Source of the DNA: Sulfurovaceae bacterium
Lineage (GTDB): Bacteria > Campylobacterota > Campylobacteria > Campylobacterales > Sulfurovaceae
NCBI GenBank assembly: GCA_029933395.1
Contig: JAOZOG010000140.1
Location: 1 to 5,687 of the forward strand
Direction: 5' to 3'
DNA length: 5,687 nt
The position numbers and the translations under genes are program-made. Positions 1 to 5,687 of the stretch are shown here, in pieces. Position 1 is the first letter of the stretch. Each line of letters begins with the position of its first letter. The notes under the pieces are model-generated. The model did no database searches, had not been told where the DNA came from, and worked only from the letters and a program-made list of their open reading frames with translations.

Positions 1-161
1 TGCTGCTTTTTATTTTTTTGGCATTATAGCGAAGTAGCGCTCGCATCACTCTCTGGTCTGCAGAATCAGTGTCAACTTCGGTACTTTTAGCCCAAATCCC
101 GAAATAGAAATACTTGCAATATGTGCAATGCTCGTATGCAGGGGGTTTGTGAAAAATTTGA

Positions 162-186
162 GGTGCACCCGAAGGTTCATCGATGA
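162..186. promoter_or_regulatory. Two adjacent palindromes, possible operator
   Basis: GGTGCACC (162-169) and TCATCGATGA (177-186) are both perfect palindromes, spaced 7 bases apart and ending 37 bases before the putative -10 box. Their position just upstream of the promoter would suit a dimeric regulator. Short palindromes also arise by chance and I recognise neither as the site of a known regulator. They are not a convincing terminator, since neither has a loop. Confidence 0.2.
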
Positions 187-223
187 TTTTTCAGGGTTAG
201 TATCAAAGCTAAGTAAATAACAA

Positions 224-229
224 TATAAT
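224..229 (+). promoter_or_regulatory. Probable -10 element (TATAAT) for the c-di-GMP gene
   Basis: A perfect TATAAT sits 32 bases before the ATG at 262, inside a strongly AT-rich stretch. No good TTGACA is present about 17 bases upstream; the best-placed hexamer (TATCAA, 201-206) is poor. Campylobacterota housekeeping promoters commonly show a strong -10 box without a conserved -35, so this is acceptable if the organism belongs there. Transcription would start near 236, leaving a leader of roughly 25 bases. It is probably the promoter of the whole four-gene cluster, since no other convincing promoter or terminator is seen before 5505. Confidence 0.5.
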
Positions 230-261
230 AATAAGAGATAGAAATCATTTAGGCATAAGAT

Positions 262-2145
262 ATGAAAAATATTCAGGATGCGATCGAAATCATAGACCAA
301 TCACATTATTTCAAACCTTGGAGAGAGATACTGCTCGATGAGGCAGCCATATCAGAGTGGGAGCGTATGCTCTCGGGAGAGGTATCCGAAGAGACTTGTA
401 AAAGGGTCGGTGAAGTATATTATATGAACACGATCCCCTTTGTCATCATCACAGAGTATATCGATGAGTTTTTTCGTCATTATGGTGCCGGAGATGCGCT
501 GAAGTATCAAATCAAAAACAGTATCTCCGAAGCCTACCTCAATAAAAAACTCGATGACGATGAGCGAACGCTTCAGTGGGATATCGACAAAAAATTTGTC
601 GGCTCCCTCGAGGAGAAGCGTTCTCTTATCAATGCACATCTCAACTGGTTACGCAGCTTTATCGAGAAGGTAAGAGGCTCGGAGATTGAATTGGAGCTGG
701 ATCCCTGCTGCTGCACTGTGGGAAAATGGCTGAAGAACAATAAAGAGATTCCGGAATATCAACAGATAGAGAGCCTGCATGAAAACCTGCACGCACTTGC
801 GCTTGGTGCTTTGCGAATGTATGAGAAGCATGATTATTCCTATTTTCTACTCTCCTATCTCGATATCATCTCAGATTCATACAAGATACGCGATAAGTTC
901 CTGCATATCTATTTTGTGAGGTACCTCTGCTCTATCTACGACGATCCCCTAACCGGTCTGCCAAACTACCTGCAGCTTTTTCGGGATCTCGAGTCTCCCG
1001 ATGAGAGCAAGAGTTTGATGATTTTCAATATCAGGGAATTTAGCAAGATCAACATCATCTATGGGCAGGAGAAAGGCAACGAAGTTATCCGGAAAGTAGC
1101 AGAATACCTGAAAGGAAACAGTCTCATCGAGACAGCCTATCGTATCTATGCAGATGAGTTTGCCTTTGTCATCCCAACGACGGATCGAAGCAGCATTATT
1201 GAGAGTATCAAGGATGAACTCGAGAAGCTGACTTTTACCATAGGTGGAGATAAAATATTTCTGCGAATCTACGGCAGTACAGGGATCAAAAGTGCGCATA
1301 TTCTGGAGCATTGCGAATTTGGTTTGACCGCTTCCAGAGAACATTACGGTGCGATCATCGATACGGACAGGATGAACAAAAAGGATATCCAGAGTTATGC
1401 CGAGAAGTTCAACTTCGGACAGCATCTGCGACTGGCCTTTCTGGATAACCGTATCTACCCCTATCTCCAGCCGATCCTCAATCTCAAGAGCGGTACCATC
1501 ACACGCTATGAAGTTCTAATGCGCATCGAGGACGAGAATGGCAGGATTATGGTGCCGCACGAATTTCTACCGACACTGAAAAAGATGTATATCTTTCCGG
1601 AGATCACCAAGTATATGATTCAGAAATCATTCGATCTCTTCCGCAACGAATCCTATGAGTTTTCCGTCAATATCACCTATGCAGATATCATCGATGAAAA
1701 TATCCGGGCGTTTATCGCGGCTATCATCAAAGAGAATCCGGAAGTCGCAAAACGCTGCACCTTCGAACTTCTCGAAAACGAGGCAGTACACAATCTCGAA
1801 GAGGTGCACAGCTTTTTTGGTTTCCTCCATCAATATGGACTCAAGATCGCACTGGACGACTTCGGTACAGGCTACGCCAACTACGAAACGATCCTTCAAC
1901 TCGATATCGATATGATCAAGATAGACGGCACCCTGATCAAAAATATCACCAAAGATCAAAAGTCCCGCATCATGGTTGAATCCATCGTCGCCATTGCCCG
2001 CACCTCCAATGCCGAAGTCGTCGCCGAGTGGGTCTACAATGAAGAGACATTTGACCTGGTTAAGGCACTCGATATCGATTATGCTCAGGGCTATTACGTC
2101 GGGAAACCAAGCAGCAGTTTTGTCCAGCGGGACGAAAAGGCATAG
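262..2145 (+). CDS. CZB-GGDEF-EAL protein, probable zinc/redox-responsive c-di-GMP phosphodiesterase
   Basis: Predicted cytoplasmic enzyme that hydrolyses the second messenger c-di-GMP; no signal peptide or membrane segment is seen. Residues 1-115 are a helical region I cannot assign. Residues about 118-195 match the CZB zinc-binding domain: H126xxW129, C151-T-V-G-K-W156 and H173xxxH177 supply the three-His/one-Cys ligand set known from chemoreceptors such as TlpD and from the cyclase DgcZ. A GGDEF domain follows (about 223-370). It starts with a good DDPLTGLPN (227-235), but the signature is YADEF (296-300), the usual metal-binding DxD is N256-I-R258, and the later Asp is N273, so cyclase activity is unlikely; no RxxD inhibitory site precedes it. 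The EAL domain (about 390-620) keeps its catalytic set: E417 (EVL), N470, E502, D532-D533 in DDFGTGY, K553, E589 and Q609. The ATG has a weak AGG at 251-253. It is co-directional with the importer genes, 24 bases away. Family assignment is firm; phosphodiesterase activity and zinc control are inferred. Confidence 0.9.
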   Translation: MKNIQDAIEIIDQSHYFKPWREILLDEAAISEWERMLSGEVSEETCKRVGEVYYMNTIPFVIITEYIDEFFRHYGAGDALKYQIKNSISEAYLNKKLDDDERTLQWDIDKKFVGSLEEKRSLINAHLNWLRSFIEKVRGSEIELELDPCCCTVGKWLKNNKEIPEYQQIESLHENLHALALGALRMYEKHDYSYFLLSYLDIISDSYKIRDKFLHIYFVRYLCSIYDDPLTGLPNYLQLFRDLESPDESKSLMIFNIREFSKINIIYGQEKGNEVIRKVAEYLKGNSLIETAYRIYADEFAFVIPTTDRSSIIESIKDELEKLTFTIGGDKIFLRIYGSTGIKSAHILEHCEFGLTASREHYGAIIDTDRMNKKDIQSYAEKFNFGQHLRLAFLDNRIYPYLQPILNLKSGTITRYEVLMRIEDENGRIMVPHEFLPTLKKMYIFPEITKYMIQKSFDLFRNESYEFSVNITYADIIDENIRAFIAAIIKENPEVAKRCTFELLENEAVHNLEEVHSFFGFLHQYGLKIALDDFGTGYANYETILQLDIDMIKIDGTLIKNITKDQKSRIMVESIVAIARTSNAEVVAEWVYNEETFDLVKALDIDYAQGYYVGKPSSSFVQRDEKA

Positions 2146-2158
2146 GACTATAGATCAA

Positions 2159-2164
2159 AAAGGA
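2159..2164 (+). promoter_or_regulatory. Ribosome binding site of the binding-protein gene
   Basis: AAAGGA lies 5 bases before the ATG at 2170 and fixes that start. The start also gives a complete lipoprotein signal peptide. Confidence 0.7.
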
Positions 2165-2169
2165 AAAAG

Positions 2170-3201
2170 ATGAAGCACCTCGTCAAAAAATCCCGCATCG
2201 TATTGTTTGCCACTGCACTCTCTTCCCTGCTCCTCCTGACAGCCTGCAGCGACCGAAATGCACAGCAGCGCGTCACTGTCTATGTGTCGGAAGATCAGGT
2301 CTTTTCGGAGCCGATATTGAGAGATTTCGAGAAGGAGAGCGGCATCCGTGTCGATGCCGTTTATGACACCGAAGAGGCCAAAAGTACCGGTGCGATGAAC
2401 CGGCTCATCGCCGAAAAAGAGAACCCACGGGCCGATGTCTACTGGGCCAATGAACCGATCCGCGCCGAAGTGCTCCGCCAGAAAGGGATCTGCGCCCCCT
2501 ACTACTCTATCAATGCCAAAGAGATACCAATGGCCTTCAAAGACCATAGAGGACACTGGACCGGATTTTCTGCCCGGGCAAGAGTTTTCGTCGTGGCCAA
2601 AAAGATCTCGGAGCCACCCCGAACGATCTATGTTTATGCCGATCCAAAGTGGAAATCCAGATCGGTCATCGCCAATCCGCTTTTCGGTACGACGACATCC
2701 CATATCGCCGCACTCTTTACCCTCTGGGGAGAGGAGAAGGCCAAGGCGTTTATGACAAAGCTGAAATGGAACGAAGTGGCGATCGCGACCAGCAACGGAG
2801 AGAGTGCGGACTTTGTCGCCAATGGCAAATATGATTTTGCGCTGGTCGACAGTGACGATGCCGTCAACCGTATGCGTCAGGGGAAAAATATCACGATGAT
2901 CTATCCCGATCAGGGTGAGGATGGTCTGGGGTGCTTCATCGTACCCAATGCCGTGATGCTGATCAAAAACGGCCCGCATCCCGAAGCCGGAAAAAAACTG
3001 ATCGACTATCTCCTCTCCAGAGAGACGGAACAGAAGCTCGCTTTTGCCGACTGCGCTCAGATCCCACTCCATCCCGGCGTGAAGATGCCAGCCGAGCTCA
3101 AGCCGATCGATAAGCTGAAAATTATGAAGGTCGACTATGCCAAAGTCGCGAAAAAGATGGTCGAGATCCAGCCCTTTCTGAGAGAGTGGCTGGGTCTCTG
3201 A
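2170..3201 (+). CDS. ABC importer substrate-binding lipoprotein, ferric-iron/AfuA-FbpA class
   Basis: Periplasmic ligand-capture component of the importer encoded by the next two genes. Residues 1-26 are a lipoprotein signal peptide: basic start (KHLVKKSR), hydrophobic core and lipobox L23-T-A-C26, so the mature protein is lipid-anchored at C26, with Ser at +2. The rest (343 residues in all, normal for the class) follows the FbpA/AfuA-type binding-protein pattern: VTVYVSEDQVFSEPIL (35-50), FEKESGIRV (53-61), YDTEEAKSTG (65-74), NRLIAEKENPRADVYWANEP (77-96), a glycine-rich GESADFVANGKYDFALVDSDD (about 210-230) and IYPDQG (244-249). Such proteins are usually annotated as Fe3+-binding. However, the Tyr-Tyr pair that coordinates iron in FbpA is replaced here by the VDSDDA segment (226-231), so the substrate may be something else; AfuA itself is known to bind sugar phosphates. 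It lies 24 bases after the phosphodiesterase gene and 4 bases before the permease gene. Role firm, substrate uncertain. Confidence 0.88.
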   Translation: MKHLVKKSRIVLFATALSSLLLLTACSDRNAQQRVTVYVSEDQVFSEPILRDFEKESGIRVDAVYDTEEAKSTGAMNRLIAEKENPRADVYWANEPIRAEVLRQKGICAPYYSINAKEIPMAFKDHRGHWTGFSARARVFVVAKKISEPPRTIYVYADPKWKSRSVIANPLFGTTTSHIAALFTLWGEEKAKAFMTKLKWNEVAIATSNGESADFVANGKYDFALVDSDDAVNRMRQGKNITMIYPDQGEDGLGCFIVPNAVMLIKNGPHPEAGKKLIDYLLSRETEQKLAFADCAQIPLHPGVKMPAELKPIDKLKIMKVDYAKVAKKMVEIQPFLREWLGL

Positions 3202-3205
3202 TGGG

Positions 3206-4810
3206 ATGAGCAGGCGTCTCTTTCTGGGTGGTGTCGTTGTCTTTCTTTTTGTGATCGGACTGCTCCCCCTGCTTTCGATGCTGGAGCGTTCCCTCTTTGT
3301 CGATGGTCATTTTACGCTGGCATCGTATCACGAGGTGCTCCGCTCCTCTCAGCAGTGGAGACTGATGGGCCACAGTCTGCTTCTCTCTGCTTTGGTGACA
3401 CTTTTGACGATCGTTGTCGGTGTACCCCTGGGGCTGCTCTTTGAAAAGACCGATCTCCCCTTTCGACGCCTGCTGACACTTCTCTTTACCGTTCCCCTCC
3501 TGGTTCCTCCCTATATCTTCGCCGTCTCCTGGTCTGACCTCCTATCTCCCGGAAGTTTTGTTGCACGCTTTCTTGGTGAGGGGTGGATCGCCGTGGCGGA
3601 TAGGCTGCTCTTTGGCCTGCCGGGCTGCACCTTTGTCCTCTTCTCCATCTATCTGCCTATACCCATACTCCTCACTATCGTTTCTCTGCGATCACTCAAC
3701 CCCCGACTGGAAGAGGCAGCCAGGATTGTCACGGATTGGCGCGGTGTTTTGACGGGCGTTACCCTTCCCCTTATCTTTCCCACCATCATCCTCTCCGGGA
3801 TACTGGTTTTTCTGCTTACGCTTGCCGAATTTACCGTCGCCAACTATCTGCGTTATGATGTCTATGCCGCCGAAACGTTTATCCAGTTTTCTGCCTTTTA
3901 TGATTTTGGTGCTGCAACGGCAGCGGCTGCTCCTCTGCTGGGGGTGACGCTCCTGCTGCTGTGGGTGGAGGCACGTTTTCTTCGTGACAAAACCTATCGG
4001 CTTCGCCCTGATGTCGAAGAGAGGGAACGATCACCGATCGCTTTAGGAAAGTGGCGCATTCTTCTTTTTATTCCTGTTGTACTTGCCGCCCTCCTCATTG
4101 TCATTGTTCCGATCCTCACACTCCTGATCGAGTCGGCAGCTGTCGAAAACTATATCGAGGCGATACACCGTGCCGGCGGCAGTCTCCTGCGGAGCCTTCT
4201 TTATGCCTTGATCGGTGCGACACTTCTGACGCTGCTGGGATTTCTGCTCGGTTACCTGATAGAGAAGCGGGCACTGAAACTCTGGCGATGGGTGGACAGT
4301 GTGACGATTTTCCTCTTCGTGCTTCCCGGCACCGTGCTGGGTATCGGCCTCATCAGTCTCTGGAACACTCCCTGGAGCAACATCATCTACGCAACGCCTC
4401 TCATCATCATTCTGGGCTATCTGGCCAAATACAGTGCCCTGAGCAGCCGGATCACGATCACACAGCTGGCCGGCATCTCCCCTTCGATGGAAGAGGCGGC
4501 CCAGATGGCTGGAGCGGGATGGTTCCGCAGGATGGCCCTTATCGTTGCACCGCTGTCGCGCTATGGATTGGCGGCTGCCTGGCTGGTGAGCTATATCTTC
4601 ATCCTGCGTGATACCGGTATCACGATGCTGGTCTACCCTCCCGGATACGAGACGCTCCCCGTGCGCATCTTCACACTGATGGCCAATGGTTCATCACAGC
4701 TTGTCGCAGCACTCTCTGTCCTGATGATCATACTTGCCGTGCTTCCCGCCGGTGCCGTCTATCTGCTTTGGCAAACCAAAAAGAGAAAGAGGAAACAATG
4801 GAGAGCATAA
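3206..4810 (+). CDS. ABC importer permease, fused double-domain (FbpB type)
   Basis: Inner-membrane channel of the importer. At 534 residues it carries two BPD_transp_1 halves in one chain, as in FbpB/HitB, so a single copy would form the whole channel. I estimate about 12 membrane segments, near residues 6-26, 57-79, 88-110, 135-160, 185-213, 235-256, 283-307, 328-352, 362-388, 392-412, 445-467 and 500-523. Each half has the EAA loop that docks on the ATPase. The first, at E170-A-A, is atypical: the conserved Gly is replaced and the loop is one residue shorter (EAARIVTDWRGVLTGVTLP). The second, at E430-A-A, is classical (EAAQMAGAGWFRRMALIVAP). The C-terminus is very basic (KKRKRKQWRA). The ATG at 3206 follows the previous stop by 4 bases with no clear ribosome site, which suggests translational coupling; the MSRR start followed by a hydrophobic helix fits a true N-terminus. 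The end overlaps the ATPase gene by 13 bases. Confidence 0.92.
   Translation: MSRRLFLGGVVVFLFVIGLLPLLSMLERSLFVDGHFTLASYHEVLRSSQQWRLMGHSLLLSALVTLLTIVVGVPLGLLFEKTDLPFRRLLTLLFTVPLLVPPYIFAVSWSDLLSPGSFVARFLGEGWIAVADRLLFGLPGCTFVLFSIYLPIPILLTIVSLRSLNPRLEEAARIVTDWRGVLTGVTLPLIFPTIILSGILVFLLTLAEFTVANYLRYDVYAAETFIQFSAFYDFGAATAAAAPLLGVTLLLLWVEARFLRDKTYRLRPDVEERERSPIALGKWRILLFIPVVLAALLIVIVPILTLLIESAAVENYIEAIHRAGGSLLRSLLYALIGATLLTLLGFLLGYLIEKRALKLWRWVDSVTIFLFVLPGTVLGIGLISLWNTPWSNIIYATPLIIILGYLAKYSALSSRITITQLAGISPSMEEAAQMAGAGWFRRMALIVAPLSRYGLAAAWLVSYIFILRDTGITMLVYPPGYETLPVRIFTLMANGSSQLVAALSVLMIILAVLPAGAVYLLWQTKKRKRKQWRA
4788..4793 (+). promoter_or_regulatory. Ribosome binding site deciding the ATPase start
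   Basis: AGAGGA lies 4 bases before the ATG at 4798, inside the last codons of the permease gene. It favours 4798 over the in-frame ATG at 4768, whose extra ten residues (MANQKEKEET) are charged, not typical of the family and simply read the permease tail in another frame. Confidence 0.75.
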
Positions 4811-5505
4811 CCCTGAATGCCCTGAATTACGCCTACGATGATCATAGACTGCTGAAGGATTTTTCTCTGTCAGTAAAAAGCGGAGAGCGGCTCGTTCTTC
4901 TGGGTCCTTCAGGCTGCGGCAAGACCACGATCCTCCGTCTTATCGCCGGCTTTATGGCTCCGCAGCAGGGAAGCATCCTCCTCGAAGGCAAAACAGTATC
5001 ACGGGACGGAGAAATCCTTGTGGCACCGGAACACCGAAATCTGGGTATGGTCTTTCAGGATCTCGCACTCTGGCCGCATCTCAGCGTCAAAGGCAATATC
5101 GAATTCGGCTTGAAAGCCCGAAAAGTACCCAGGCAGACCAGAGAGCTCAAAATCCGCGAGATACTAACATTGACAGGATTGCAGGGCTACGAAAGCAGAA
5201 TGCCCTCCGAACTCTCCGGCGGCCAACAGCAGCGCGTCGCCCTCGCCAGAGCCCTCGTACTCGAACCCCACATTCTGCTGATGGACGAGCCGCTCTCCAG
5301 TCTCGACTGGGAACTCAACAGACGTCTGAGACAGGAGATCCTCGCCCTCCAACAAAAACTCGGTTTCACGATGCTCTACGTGACACACAACAGAGAAGAG
5401 GCATTCGAGATCGCGACGCGTGTCGTTATACTTGAGAGGGGTGAGATACGAATGGATGGTTCGTCTGAGGAGGCTGAGAGGTTTTTTGTGCGTGAAAGCA
5501 GGTGA
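4798..5505 (+). CDS. ABC importer ATP-binding protein, short FbpC/PotA-type
   Basis: Cytoplasmic ATPase that powers the importer by docking on the EAA loops of the permease. From the ATG at 4798 it has 235 residues with all motifs intact: Walker A GPSGCGKTT (36-44), Q-loop with Q87 in VFQD, signature LSGGQQQR (139-146), Walker B ILLMDEP with D163 and E164, D-loop SSLD (167-170) and switch H197 in YVTHNREEA. The sequence is closest in style to the iron/spermidine/sulfate importer ATPases (FbpC, PotA, CysA). Those usually run to about 340-370 residues with a C-terminal TOBE-type regulatory domain; here the protein stops soon after the nucleotide-binding domain, so that domain is absent. A clean stop at 5503-5505 and normal motifs argue against a frameshift. 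Translation is probably coupled to the permease through the 13-base overlap. Function is firm; substrate follows that of the binding protein and is unproven. Confidence 0.93.
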   Translation: MESITLNALNYAYDDHRLLKDFSLSVKSGERLVLLGPSGCGKTTILRLIAGFMAPQQGSILLEGKTVSRDGEILVAPEHRNLGMVFQDLALWPHLSVKGNIEFGLKARKVPRQTRELKIREILTLTGLQGYESRMPSELSGGQQQRVALARALVLEPHILLMDEPLSSLDWELNRRLRQEILALQQKLGFTMLYVTHNREEAFEIATRVVILERGEIRMDGSSEEAERFFVRESR

Positions 5506-5521
5506 TCCCTTCGATGCACTT

Positions 5522-5687
5522 TTATTTGAAAAGCTGGGAATGTGTACCAATCCGCACAAGCTTGACAGTCTCTTCCTCGATCTTATAAATCAACAAGAGA
5601 TCCCCACTGATATGCAATTCCCGATAACCAGCATATTCGGCTTTCAATGGATGGTCCAGCGCTTCCTGCGGTAATGGTTCGCCCTTT
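5522..5687 (-). CDS. YafQ-family type II toxin (RelE/ParE superfamily), C-terminal part, cut by window edge
   Basis: The leftward frame entering from the right edge and ending with TAA at 5524-5522 encodes 54 residues closely resembling the C-terminal half of YafQ-type toxins, ribosome-dependent mRNA endonucleases that cut mRNA during translation. Visible family blocks are GEPLPQEALDHPLK, YAGYRELHISGDLLLIYKI and LVRIGTHSQLFK. The residues matching the YafQ active site are present: His of DHPL, His of LHI, Asp of GDLL, His of GTHS and Phe of QLF. The Trp that follows the Asp in E. coli YafQ is Leu here. A complete toxin has about 90 residues, so roughly 35-40 N-terminal residues lie beyond the window. 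The partner antitoxin gene (DinJ/RelB type) would be expected further upstream, also outside. It converges on the ATPase gene with 16 bases between stops, so the two units are separate. Whether the gene is intact cannot be seen. Confidence 0.85.
   Translation of the reverse strand, partial: KGEPLPQEALDHPLKAEYAGYRELHISGDLLLIYKIEEETVKLVRIGTHSQLFK

Larger units (their letters stand above)
1..261. other. Upstream intergenic region, no supported gene
   Basis: I find no gene I can support here. The right part (about 200-261) is very AT-rich and carries the likely promoter of the c-di-GMP gene. The left part (about 1-196) is less AT-rich and is open in two leftward frames. One runs 300..46 but starts inside the neighbouring gene. 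The other runs from the in-frame stop at 193-191 to the left edge; its translation includes a CTYC pair but matches no family I recognise. A leftward gene could begin at the ATG at 46-44 (MRALLRYNAKK...) and continue beyond the window, but only about 15 codons are visible. Two perfect palindromes lie at 162-169 and 177-186. Confidence 0.5.

Noticed and set aside
114..128. TTGCA-N5-TGCAA inverted repeat
   Set aside because: Five-base arms are within chance expectation for this length and nothing else supports a binding site.
46..300. Leftward 84-codon frame in the upstream region
   Set aside because: Its start lies inside the c-di-GMP gene and runs through that gene's promoter and leader. No family was recognised, so it is recorded as an observation only.
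949..1425. Leftward open frame of 158 codons inside the GGDEF domain
   Set aside because: It is opposite well-defined domain sequence and has no family features.
2149..2154. TATAGA before the binding-protein gene as an internal promoter
   Set aside because: It is only 15 bases before the ATG, leaving no room for a leader with the ribosome site, and there is no -35 match.
2155..3072. Long leftward open frame of 305 codons
   Set aside because: It lies opposite the binding-protein gene, whose rightward product has a lipobox and clear family motifs. The leftward translation has no recognisable family and is a codon-bias shadow.
4051..4611. Rightward open frame of 186 codons inside the permease gene
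   Set aside because: It is rich in His, Pro, Arg and Ser with no family match and overlaps strongly conserved permease sequence, including the second EAA loop.
5506..5521. Shared terminator between the convergent ATPase and toxin genes
   Set aside because: Only 16 bases separate the stops and I see no hairpin with a T-run in or around them.
5420..5674. Rightward open frame of 84 codons across the end of the ATPase gene
   Set aside because: Its second half is the antisense of the YafQ-family toxin, which has clear motifs on the other strand; the first half overlaps the ATPase C-terminus.

Overview
The window holds a short rightward gene cluster and the end of a leftward toxin gene. It comes from a Gram-negative bacterium: there is a lipoprotein-type periplasmic binding protein and a complete binding-protein-dependent ABC importer. 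The protein sequences, the AT-rich upstream region with a perfect TATAAT but no good -35, and the presence of a CZB (chemoreceptor zinc-binding) domain would fit a free-living Campylobacterota such as the Sulfurovum/Nitratifractor/Hydrogenimonas group. That placement is a moderate-to-low confidence inference.

Layout. Positions 1-261 have no supported gene. They contain an AT-rich promoter region (TATAAT at 224-229), two short perfect palindromes, and an open leftward frame of unknown meaning. Positions 262-2145 encode a 627-residue c-di-GMP signalling protein: an unidentified helical N-terminus, a CZB zinc-binding domain, a degenerate GGDEF domain and a catalytically intact EAL domain. After 24 bases come three tightly packed genes for an ABC importer of the ferric-iron/AfuA-FbpA class: a lipoprotein binding protein (2170-3201), a double-domain permease (3206-4810) and an ATPase (4798-5505, overlapping the permease by 13 bases). 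At 5522-5687 on the opposite strand is the C-terminal part of a YafQ-family type II toxin, cut by the window edge. Its stop codon is only 16 bases from the ATPase stop codon.

How they may work together. No terminator is visible from 262 to 5505 and the spacings are small, so the phosphodiesterase and the importer are probably one transcript. The regulatory protein is predicted to degrade c-di-GMP (EAL intact, GGDEF lacking metal-binding residues) under control of a domain that binds zinc through three His and one Cys. Pairing a metal- or oxidant-sensing c-di-GMP phosphodiesterase with a metal-type importer is the most interesting aspect of the window. The link between metal status and biofilm/motility decisions is inference. 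The substrate of the importer is also uncertain, because the binding protein lacks the tyrosine pair that holds Fe3+ in classical FbpA.
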